The notes under the pieces were generated by a model. That model made no database searches and was not told the DNA's origin. It saw only the letters and a list, made by a program, of their open reading frames with translations. From assembly GCA_902791085.1 (NCBI GenBank), contig CADAUN010000035.1:1-10191 (forward strand): 10,191 bases of DNA, read 5' to 3'. The stretch is from an uncultured Erysipelotrichaceae bacterium (lineage in GTDB: Bacteria; Bacillota_I; Bacilli_A; RFN20; CAG-826). The position numbers and the translations under genes were made by a program. Shown here piece by piece: positions 1 to 6,040 of this stretch (positions are counted from its first letter, which is position 1; each line of letters opens with the position of its first letter).

Positions 1-1358
1 CGTTTACGCACAGAATCAAAAGGCAATTCTTCAATACGGGGCGTTTCTTTTTCTAATTGGCCTTTAGGGAAGTGCATGGCGTTTGCAAAGGCAACCAAAG
101 CAATTTCGGTCGGATCGCCATAAAGTCCTTCGTCAATTCCCGCGTTAGAGCAAAGCGACATCCCTTTTGCCAATAATTGCAAATCTGCATCTTGAGAAGA
201 AGAGAAATCTTTTTGCTCCGTGACAGCAAAGTCCGTAAAGGCTTTCACAACGGTCATCTTATTTTGCGTTAAGGTTCCGGTTTTGTCTGAGCACACTACC
301 GAAACGGCTCCTAACGTTTCGACGGATGGCAGTTTCCTAACAATGGTGTTTGCTTTCACCATTCGTTGAACACCGATCGAGAGAACGATGGTGACCACGG
401 CTGCTAACCCTTCAGGGACGGCTGCGACCGCCAAAGAAATCGAAGACAAAACCGCTTCAATATAAGCAGAAATCTCTGTGTTTTTCACATCTAAAAAAAT
501 CCATAGCAAATCTACGGCAAAAACGACAACGACAATAATTAAAGTGAGAATTCCTAGTGATTTTGATAATTTTCCTAATGCTTTTTGCAAAGGGGTTTCG
601 TCATTTTCTTCCGTATCTAGCGCGCCAGCGATTTTGCCGATTTCGCTATTCATTCCGGTGTTAACGACAATTCCTGATCCGCGACCATAAGTAACGGTGG
701 TGGACATAAAGGCGAGGTTCACGCGGTCACCGATGCCAACTGGCGTCGCAAAAACTTTGGTGGCATCTTTTTCGACTGGAACTGACTCTCCGGTGAGGCT
801 AGATTCATCAATTTTGAGATTCACTGATTCATAAAGTCTTAAATCGGCGCCGACGGTATCGCCTTCCTCTAAATAAACGATGTCTCCGGGAACCAAGGAA
901 CTGGCTTTGATACGTTGCCTTTTGCCATCGCGCAACACTGTCGCTTTTGGACTTGACATCTTTTTCAAGGCTTCCAATGAACTTGATGCCTTTACTTCTT
1001 GCACGGTCCCAATGACGGCATTTAACAAAATAACGGCAAAAATGATGATGACGTCAGGCCAATCGCCGGTTTCCGTAAAGATAAATGGTTCACCCGCTTG
1101 AATCGCCCGAATGGTCTCATAAATGGAAATACCAATGGTGAGGGCAACCGCGGCAAAAAGAACAAAGATGAGAGGGTCATTCATTTGTGACAAAAAGATT
1201 TGAAACCAGTTCTTTTTCTTTTTCTCTTTTAATGCGTTTGGCCCGTATTGGGTTAATCTTTTCTCCGCCTCTTCTGCGGTTAATCCATGATTTAAATCGC
1301 CAGCATAAGTGGATAACGCTTCTTCTTTGGTTAATGCTTCCGCGCGTGTCTCGTTCAT
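1..1358 (-). CDS. P-type cation-transporting ATPase, PII Ca2+/Mn2+ type (5' part, cut by left edge)
   Basis: ATP-driven exporter of a divalent cation across the cell membrane. The 452 codons present cover the N-terminal cation-ATPase domain (about residues 5-70), the first membrane pair, the actuator domain with TGES at 189-192, the M4 motif PEGLA at 315-319, the phosphorylation motif DKTGTLT with the phosphoacceptor Asp358, and the start of the nucleotide-binding domain (LPFDS near 446). The frame is open to the window edge, so the gene is cut by the window and not shown to be broken. Start: ATG at 1358 with AGGAGG 8 nt upstream (1367-1372). PEGLA and general sequence fit SERCA/PMCA-like bacterial Ca2+ ATPases; family members in lactococci and streptococci are linked to Ca2+ or Mn2+. 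The upstream manganese-riboswitch candidate and the divergent Mn-type facilitator lead me to infer that Mn2+ is at least one substrate. The family call is firm; the ion is inferred. Confidence 0.93.
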   Translation of the reverse strand, partial: MNETRAEALTKEEALSTYAGDLNHGLTAEEAEKRLTQYGPNALKEKKKKNWFQIFLSQMNDPLIFVLFAAVALTIGISIYETIRAIQAGEPFIFTETGDWPDVIIIFAVILLNAVIGTVQEVKASSSLEALKKMSSPKATVLRDGKRQRIKASSLVPGDIVYLEEGDTVGADLRLYESVNLKIDESSLTGESVPVEKDATKVFATPVGIGDRVNLAFMSTTVTYGRGSGIVVNTGMNSEIGKIAGALDTEENDETPLQKALGKLSKSLGILTLIIVVVVFAVDLLWIFLDVKNTEISAYIEAVLSSISLAVAAVPEGLAAVVTIVLSIGVQRMVKANTIVRKLPSVETLGAVSVVCSDKTGTLTQNKMTVVKAFTDFAVTEQKDFSSSQDADLQLLAKGMSLCSNAGIDEGLYGDPTEIALVAFANAMHFPKGQLEKETPRIEELPFDSVRK

Positions 1359-1374
1359 CTCGGTTCCCTCCTAC

Positions 1375-1399
1375 AAAAAATGCCAAGGTCAAGCCTGGC
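1375..1399 (-). terminator. Intrinsic terminator of the riboswitch expression platform
   Basis: Read on the minus strand, GCCAGG, a 6-nt loop CTTGAC and CTTGGC form a 6-bp stem (one G-U pair), followed by A and six T. It ends 2 nt before the AGGAGG of the ATPase gene, so it sits between leader and coding region as expected for a transcription-attenuating riboswitch. Stem and T-run are seen directly; conditional use is inferred. Confidence 0.75.
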
Positions 1400-1405
1400 G
1401 TATGC

Positions 1406-1433
1406 CTTAAGTATGGCTTTCCCCATACTTAAG
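1406..1433 (-). promoter_or_regulatory. Alternative hairpin sharing the 3' strand of riboswitch P1
   Basis: A perfect 11-bp inverted repeat, CTTAAGTATGG and CCATACTTAAG, with a 6-nt loop. Its first CTTAAG (1428-1433) is also the 3' strand of aptamer P1, so the two pairings exclude each other over those six bases. This is the expected toggle of a riboswitch expression platform. How it connects to formation of the terminator at 1375-1399 is not obvious from the pairing alone. Confidence 0.75.
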
Positions 1434-1511
1434 TCTTGATTTTTGAGGAGGCTCCGGACGAATGCCGTGATGACGGAGACTTTCACCTGGTGGGTAATCT
1501 ACTCCCTTAAG
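1428..1511 (-). ncRNA. yybP-ykoY family manganese riboswitch aptamer (candidate)
   Basis: On the minus strand this 84-nt segment starts CTTAAGGGAGTAG and ends ATCAAGACTTAAG. The outer CTTAAG copies pair as P1. GGGAGTAG matches my memory of the family's conserved L1 sequence (GGGGAGUAG), and CAAGAC matches the conserved 3' element of the distal loop that docks on it. Internal stems are visible (CTCCG with CGGAG; CCGT with ACGG). Known members bind Mn2+ and often control cation P-type ATPases, MntP-like and TerC-like exporters. Here it lies in the leader of a P-type ATPase, opposite a Mn-type CDF gene. It is followed by an alternative hairpin and an intrinsic terminator. Matching was by eye against remembered consensus; no covariance search was run. 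Confidence 0.82.
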
Positions 1512-1518
1512 CATGACG

Positions 1519-1547
1519 ATTGTAACAACGAAAAGATGGTTTTTCAA
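1519..1547 (-). promoter_or_regulatory. Sigma-A promoter for the riboswitch-ATPase transcript
   Basis: On the minus strand, -35 TTGAAA (1542-1547), a 17-nt spacer and -10 TACAAT (1519-1524), with an extended TG one base before the -10. The predicted start point, about 7 nt downstream, falls at about 1511-1512, exactly where the riboswitch P1 stem begins. That coincidence supports both calls. Confidence 0.78.
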
Positions 1548-1628
1548 CGAATTTTTGGCCTTATATTCTTCAGAGTTAAACGGTATTTCTCTTTGTTACA
1601 GAGACCATCCATACTCATCAAAGAAGAC

Positions 1629-1634
1629 TATAAT
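1629..1634 (+). promoter_or_regulatory. Consensus -10 box (TATAAT) immediately before the CDF gene
   Basis: A perfect TATAAT ends 7 nt before the A of the ATG at 1642. No good -35 is present at 16-18 nt (best is CATCCA at 17). Transcription from this box would start at or within a base or two of the ATG. An inverted repeat TCTCT/AGAGA at 1588-1604 lies just upstream and could be a protein site, but this is speculative. Confidence 0.5.
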
Positions 1635-1641
1635 CTTAGTC

Positions 1642-2781
1642 ATGAAAAACGAAAACGACGCTGCACTAGAAATTAAGACGCGTGAAAAACGTATCGTCCT
1701 CACTTCCATCGTGGGGATTGCTGGGAACCTTTTATTGGTTGTTTTTAAGGCCATCATAGGTCTTTTAGCTCAATCGGTATCGATTTTAATGGATGCCGTC
1801 AATAACTTAACGGATGCCTTGAGCTCTATCATCACGATTTTAGGCACGAAGTTAGCCAACAAGCGTCCAGACAAAAAACATCCTTTCGGCTATGGAAGAA
1901 TTGAGTATATTACTTCCACTTTGATCGCCTGCTTGATTCTCTTTGCCGGCGGCAGTGCCATTTATGAATCCATTCGTTCTTTGATTGAAGGAACTGTGCC
2001 TTCTTATGACATGTGGGCAATTGTTATCGTCTCAGCTGCGATCATCATCAAAATTGCTTTAGGCATCTTCTTCCGTATCCAAGGAAAGAAAACGAAATCT
2101 GATGCCTTGCTTTCTTCCGGGACGGATGCCTTGATGGACAGCATTCTTTCTATTGGCACCTTAATCGGTGCAATCGTGATGTTGACCACCGGTGTCAGCA
2201 TTGAAGGATATCTTGGTATCGCAATTGGTTTATTCATTATCAAATCGGGGATTGATGCTTTAAAAGAAAGCCTGTCGGATTTAATCGGCGTGCGAATGGA
2301 TGGGAAGAGTTCTCGCGAAATCAAAGACTTCATTCGTGAAAAGCATCCGGAAATCCATGGGGTTTATGACTTGATTGTCAATTCATATGGACCAAATCGC
2401 AAGATTGGTTCTGCCCATGTTGAAGTGGATGATCATTGCAGCGCGAAAGAGATTCAATTCTTAGAACGTTCCATTCAAAACGAGGTTTATTTGAAATTCG
2501 GCATCATCATGACCATTGGCATTTATGCAGCGAACGATTCTTCTCCTCTTAGCAAATCCATCAAACAGGATTTAATTTCGTTAACAGAGAAAGAAAAGAA
2601 CTTTTTGCAACTTCATGGTTTCTATGTGGACGAAAAAACAAAGAATGTCGTCTTCGATTTGATCTTCTCTTTTGATGAGAAAGACCCGCAAGCGACAGAA
2701 GCGCGTATCGTTAACGCGTTACAAGCCAAATACCCAGATTATCATTTCTCCGTTGTTCTCGATTCGAGTTTCACAGATTGA
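1642..2781 (+). CDS. Cation diffusion facilitator (CDF), probable Mn2+ exporter
   Basis: Membrane antiporter that exports a divalent metal, usually against protons. From ATG 1642 it is 379 aa: six membrane segments within about residues 18-195, then a cytoplasmic ferredoxin-like domain (about 205-290). A further C-terminal region of about 85 residues resembles a second such domain. The transport site reads Asn54-x3-Asp58 in TM2 and Asp162-x3-Asp166 in TM5, the N-D-D-D pattern of Mn-type CDFs rather than the H-D-H-D of zinc transporters. The KKHPFGYGRIEY stretch (78-89) is typical of the loop between TM2 and TM3. The frame is open back to an ATG at 1513, but the added 43 residues look non-coding and overlap the opposing promoter. 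The chosen ATG has no Shine-Dalgarno. The gene is divergent from the ATPase. The CDF call is firm; the metal is inferred from residues and context. Confidence 0.92.
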   Translation: MKNENDAALEIKTREKRIVLTSIVGIAGNLLLVVFKAIIGLLAQSVSILMDAVNNLTDALSSIITILGTKLANKRPDKKHPFGYGRIEYITSTLIACLILFAGGSAIYESIRSLIEGTVPSYDMWAIVIVSAAIIIKIALGIFFRIQGKKTKSDALLSSGTDALMDSILSIGTLIGAIVMLTTGVSIEGYLGIAIGLFIIKSGIDALKESLSDLIGVRMDGKSSREIKDFIREKHPEIHGVYDLIVNSYGPNRKIGSAHVEVDDHCSAKEIQFLERSIQNEVYLKFGIIMTIGIYAANDSSPLSKSIKQDLISLTEKEKNFLQLHGFYVDEKTKNVVFDLIFSFDEKDPQATEARIVNALQAKYPDYHFSVVLDSSFTD

Positions 2782-2792
2782 GTTTTTGCCTC

Positions 2793-2814
2793 AGAGAAAC
2801 ATCTCTTTCGTTTT
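2793..2814 (+). terminator. Weak candidate terminator after the CDF gene
   Basis: AGAGA, loop AACA, TCTCT (5-bp stem, 2793-2806) followed by TTCGTTTT. The stem is short and A/T-weak, so termination would be partial. It is the only hairpin with a T-rich tail between this gene and the next. Confidence 0.35.
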
Positions 2815-2880
2815 GAAAACTTAGTTTTGTAATAATCTCATACACATTTGGAAAAAACGTGTAAACTATTGGTAAAGAAA
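2813..2880 (+). promoter_or_regulatory. Probable promoter region of the ABC importer operon
   Basis: This A/T-rich stretch is the only place for an operon promoter. Candidates are an extended -10, TG-T-AATAAT (2828-2836), with a TTGAAA at 2813 that is too close (12 nt) to serve as its -35, and a TAAACT at 2862. An inverted pair TACAC/GTGTA (about 2841-2863) could be an operator. None matches consensus well enough to choose. Confidence 0.35.
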
Positions 2881-2908
2881 GGGCTTACATCCATCGAGGA
2901 GTGAGTCT
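2881..2908 (+). promoter_or_regulatory. Structured mRNA leader hairpin before the binding-protein gene
   Basis: GGGCTTAC pairs with GTGAGTCT (8 bp, three G-U pairs). Inside it, after a bulged A, TCC pairs with GGA around an ATCGA loop. It ends 18 nt before the AGGAGG of the lipoprotein gene and has no T-run, so it is not a terminator. It may protect the mRNA or influence ribosome access; no known riboswitch class is recognised. Confidence 0.35.
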
Positions 2909-2936
2909 GCAAAACCATTAGTTTTTAGGAGGAATT

Positions 2937-4133
2937 ATGAAAAAAACTAAGTTTGTTCTTGCATTATTTTCGTTGCCGTTATTACTGACTTCTTGCGGAG
3001 GAAAAGGCTCCGATAATCCATCACAAAACGACATCTTTACGGAAGCGGCCAGCTGGACTAATGCTCAACTTCTAGAAAAAGCGAAAGCAGAAACAGGCGA
3101 CTTTTATGCCTATGGCAACACTTCGCGCATTGCGAATGCTGTGGAAAATTTCATTGCCGCCTATCCTGAACTTGGCTTAGACAAAAATCATGCCATCGGC
3201 ACCAAATTGAAGGACGTCGAAATATTTACCAAGGTTTCTAGCGAATATACCGCTCATGATACTTCTAAGAATGCCTCGTTGGTGTTAATCCAAGACAGCG
3301 CTCAATTGAACAGCTATCGTAAGTCGACTTCGATGTTCGTGAACTATGTGAATGATTCGTTCCGGAATAAAGTTGCTGAAGATGACTTGGTGCCATTAGT
3401 GCAACAATACACCAATAAGCTCTTTATTTGGAACAACACAGCTGGCGAATCTGCCCCTGCCTTTACGAACGTTTGGGCTTTAACGGAAGCCAAATACAAA
3501 GACAAAATCTATTTCAAATCGCCGGATTCCGAACAAGTGAATATGAATTTCTTAATCACTTTAACGAAAGACAGCTGGGTGAAGAAGATGGAAGAGGCAT
3601 ACAAAGCTTATTATGGCAAAGACTATGTCAAATCTGCCGATTACAAGAATGCTTCTTATGAATGGATTGCAAAATTCTTAAAGAATGCTGACACTGCCTC
3701 TTATACCTCTGATACCAAGATGGCGCAAGGGGTAGCCGATGCCAGCAATAGCGACAAAGTCGGCTTATTTGTTCTTTCAAAGCTTCGGGATAGTTCCGTT
3801 AGATCGGAAAATCTTACCGTCGGTGCCTGGACCGAACAGTCAATTACTCCTTTTGCTGGATTTATGTATGCGATTTTCTCACAAATTTGTGCGAAAGCTC
3901 CGCGTCCTTATACCGCGATGCTCTTCACCAATTATTTGATGTCGAGTGAAGGATTCGCTCCTTGGGGTGGCGCGATTGGCGCTTATTCGGGCAATCAAAG
4001 CGTAAAAGAAAACGAGAACGATAAAAAGAATCTCGCGTTCTATAAACAAAATTTGGTGGTGGAAGATGCGGAGTACATCAACTCCGTCAAAGTCGAAGTG
4101 AGCGATTGGCTTAAAAAAGTCATGGCTGCCTAG
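2937..4133 (+). CDS. ABC importer substrate-binding lipoprotein (Fbp/Afu/Pot-like)
   Basis: Extracellular receptor that captures the substrate and delivers it to the permease encoded next door. It is 398 aa. A lipoprotein signal peptide (MKKTK, hydrophobic stretch, LTSC lipobox) predicts lipid attachment at Cys20, with a Gly/Ser/Asp-rich linker after it. The early segment FYAYGNTSRIANAV (52-65) and the late segment around ALFTNYLMSSEGF resemble the conserved ends of type II periplasmic binding proteins of the ferric/aminoethylphosphonate/polyamine group (COG1840-like). Start: ATG 2937, with AGGAGG 4 nt upstream. It heads an operon with a fused permease and an ATPase of the matching type. The substrate cannot be read from the sequence. 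The family has been assigned iron, phosphonates, polyamines, thiamine and, for AfuABC, sugar phosphates. The accompanying kinase-like gene slightly favours an organic or sugar-type ligand. Confidence 0.88.
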   Translation: MKKTKFVLALFSLPLLLTSCGGKGSDNPSQNDIFTEAASWTNAQLLEKAKAETGDFYAYGNTSRIANAVENFIAAYPELGLDKNHAIGTKLKDVEIFTKVSSEYTAHDTSKNASLVLIQDSAQLNSYRKSTSMFVNYVNDSFRNKVAEDDLVPLVQQYTNKLFIWNNTAGESAPAFTNVWALTEAKYKDKIYFKSPDSEQVNMNFLITLTKDSWVKKMEEAYKAYYGKDYVKSADYKNASYEWIAKFLKNADTASYTSDTKMAQGVADASNSDKVGLFVLSKLRDSSVRSENLTVGAWTEQSITPFAGFMYAIFSQICAKAPRPYTAMLFTNYLMSSEGFAPWGGAIGAYSGNQSVKENENDKKNLAFYKQNLVVEDAEYINSVKVEVSDWLKKVMAA

Positions 4134-4156
4134 TCGATTGGTTGTTTCTATTTCGT

Positions 4157-4186
4157 GACGGAGGCAAGGGTAACCTTGTCTCTGTC
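4157..4186 (+). terminator. Strong intra-operon hairpin after the binding-protein gene (partial terminator or mRNA stabiliser)
   Basis: A 13-bp stem (GACGGAGGCAAGG with CCTTGTCTCTGTC, two G-U pairs) closed by a GTAA loop, which is a GNRA tetraloop. It is followed by TTCTTTTC and then the AGGAGG of the permease gene. The T-tract is interrupted, so read-through is likely. Such elements commonly raise binding-protein mRNA above that of the membrane components by protecting the 3' end and stopping part of the polymerases. Confidence 0.75.
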
Positions 4187-4194
4187 TTCTTTTC

Positions 4195-4200
4195 AGGAGG
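4195..4200 (+). promoter_or_regulatory. Ribosome binding site that fixes the permease start
   Basis: AGGAGG touches an in-frame GTG at 4201, leaving no spacing for that codon, but is 6 nt from the ATG at 4207. The ATG is therefore the true start. Confidence 0.85.
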
Positions 4201-4206
4201 GTGTTT

Positions 4207-6039
4207 ATGAGTGCCAGCGTTAATGCGTCGGCTACGCCGCCAATGCAGGGCCCGAAAAAGATTTCAGTCGCCCATCGGTTTTGGAATGGTTTTATCCGCT
4301 ATTTTTCACAACCGGCGAACATCATTTTGGTGGTCATGGCGATTTTCTTACTCTTTTTCACGATATATCCGCTTGTTTCTTTGATTCGCTCCACTTTTAG
4401 CGTTTCCATTGGCGAAATTGTTTTTCCTGGGGTTCAATTAGGGAAGCCAACTGGCTTATGGTGGGAACGGATTTTTGCTTCCGACATGTCGACCACTTTG
4501 TTTTGGAAGCCTTTAGGAAATTCGCTTTATATGTCGGTGTTGGCCAGTCTGTTTGCCATTCTTTATGGCGGCATCGTGGCTTTTTTAATTACGCGCACCA
4601 ATTTGAAGGGAAAGAAATTCTTGTCCTCAATTTTCGTTTTCCCTTATATCATGCCTTCTTGGACATTAGCGACTTTTTGGCAGAATTTTTTCCAAAATCC
4701 TAGCATCGGGACAGGCCGTGGTGGCATGCTTTATAACTTGTTCCATATTTCGGTGCCCTCTAGTATGGTTTATGGCATTGTTCCGTGTGCGATTGTGTTG
4801 GGGTTACATTATGCCCCTTTCGCCTATATTTTAATCGGCGGCACATTAAGAAATATGGACGCGAACTTAGAGGAAGCCGCGACGATTTTGAAAGCCAATC
4901 GCTGGAAAATCACTTGGCGGATCACGATTCCTATCGTCATGCCAGCCATTTTATCGACTTTCTTGTTGGTTTTTGCCAGTTCTATGTCTGCCTATGCCGT
5001 CCCTCAGTATTTAGGAGGCGGCCAATATGTTTTAACCACTTATATGAAGCAGTTTTTGAATAGTGGTTATTTTGGACAGGGCTACATCATTGCTGTCGTG
5101 ATGATTTTCTTAGGCGTAGGGATTTTGCTGGCGAATCAATGGTTTACTGGTAGGAGAAAGAATTTCACAACGGTTTCAGGCAAATCCGGACAGGTCTCTT
5201 ATATTAATCTTCGCGGTTGGAAATATCCCATTTCCATTTTGCTTGTGTTGTTGTCTTTATTTACTTCTGTTTTGCCGTTAATTACCTTTGCGTTGGAATC
5301 GCTTTGCGTCCGTTCCGGCGATTATAGCGAACTGACTTTGGATTATTGGATTTCTGCCACCTCAACGGATGCGCAAAACGGATTGAAGGGTATCTTCCAT
5401 GAGCCATTGGTTTGGTTGTCTTTCTGGCATTCTTTGCTCCTATCCTTCTTATGTGCTTTAGTGGCAGGAACATTAGGGATATTAGTCGGCTACGCCGTGG
5501 CTAAGAAACGTGGCACCGTGCTGGCCAATTTAGTAGACAATTTAGCCTTTTTGCCTTACTTAATGCCTTCGATGGCGTTAGGAGCAGCCTTCTTATCCAT
5601 CGGGACAACGTTAGGCCTTTCCAATTCCTTTTTCTTGCTTGTTTTAGTAGGTTCCATTAAGTATTTGCCTTTTGCCTCAAGAAGTGGCATTTCGGCCATG
5701 TTACAACTTTCTGGCGAAATCGAAGAAAGTGCCGTGATTGAGAACGTTCCTTGGTGGAAACGAATGTTCCGGATTATCGTTCCGATTCAACGGACCACCT
5801 TTATTTCTGGCTACACGTTACCTTTCACAAGTTGTATGCGAGAACTGTCATTGTTTGTTTTGTTGTCCACTAGCCACGATACCCGATTATTAACGAGCTT
5901 GTTAGATGACTGGATGCAATGGTGGCCACAATCCGCGAATGCCTTGAACTTGCTTATCATTGTGACAGTGTTGGTTTTTAACTTCATCATCAATCGCTTA
6001 ACCGGCGCATCCATCGACAAGGGTGTAGGAGGAAAATAA
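4207..6039 (+). CDS. ABC transporter permease, fused two-unit type (FbpB/AfuB/ThiP-like)
   Basis: Forms the whole membrane channel of the importer in one 610-aa chain, equivalent to two homologous permease subunits joined head to tail. Each half has a BPD-transport inner-membrane domain. The first coupling helix carries an EAA motif starting Glu222-Glu223-Ala224-Ala225 and ending near ITIPIVMPAI. The second carries Glu506-Glu507-Ser508-Ala509 and ends near IIVPI. About 12 membrane segments are apparent: one near residues 30-55, several in 105-330, and a second set from about 340 to 600. A soluble loop at about 375-400 links the halves. Fused permeases of this length are typical of the ferric/sugar-phosphate/thiamine branch. 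The stop is 1 nt before the ATPase start, so translation is probably coupled. The N-terminal 25 residues are a variable Ser/Ala/Pro-rich tail. Confidence 0.92.
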   Translation: MSASVNASATPPMQGPKKISVAHRFWNGFIRYFSQPANIILVVMAIFLLFFTIYPLVSLIRSTFSVSIGEIVFPGVQLGKPTGLWWERIFASDMSTTLFWKPLGNSLYMSVLASLFAILYGGIVAFLITRTNLKGKKFLSSIFVFPYIMPSWTLATFWQNFFQNPSIGTGRGGMLYNLFHISVPSSMVYGIVPCAIVLGLHYAPFAYILIGGTLRNMDANLEEAATILKANRWKITWRITIPIVMPAILSTFLLVFASSMSAYAVPQYLGGGQYVLTTYMKQFLNSGYFGQGYIIAVVMIFLGVGILLANQWFTGRRKNFTTVSGKSGQVSYINLRGWKYPISILLVLLSLFTSVLPLITFALESLCVRSGDYSELTLDYWISATSTDAQNGLKGIFHEPLVWLSFWHSLLLSFLCALVAGTLGILVGYAVAKKRGTVLANLVDNLAFLPYLMPSMALGAAFLSIGTTLGLSNSFFLLVLVGSIKYLPFASRSGISAMLQLSGEIEESAVIENVPWWKRMFRIIVPIQRTTFISGYTLPFTSCMRELSLFVLLSTSHDTRLLTSLLDDWMQWWPQSANALNLLIIVTVLVFNFIINRLTGASIDKGVGGK

Positions 6040-6040
6040 A

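Noticed and set aside
478..1432. Plus-strand open frames and one minus-strand frame (1177-1392) across the ATPase gene
   Set aside because: They are other-frame shadows of the minus-strand P-type ATPase, which shows all family motifs in one uninterrupted frame to the left edge.
1562..1567. TATATT as an alternative plus-strand -10 for the CDF gene
   Set aside because: The nearest -35-like TTTTCA is only 15 nt away and weak, and it would give a leader of about 70 nt still lacking a Shine-Dalgarno. Kept only as an alternative to the TATAAT at 1629.
1513..1641. N-terminal extension of the CDF gene to the upstream ATG at 1513
   Set aside because: The 43 extra residues do not resemble a CDF N-terminus, have no ribosome binding site, and overlap the promoter of the opposing riboswitch transcript.
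4201..4206. GTG at 4201 as the permease start
   Set aside because: AGGAGG directly abuts it with no spacer, whereas the ATG at 4207 has 6 nt.
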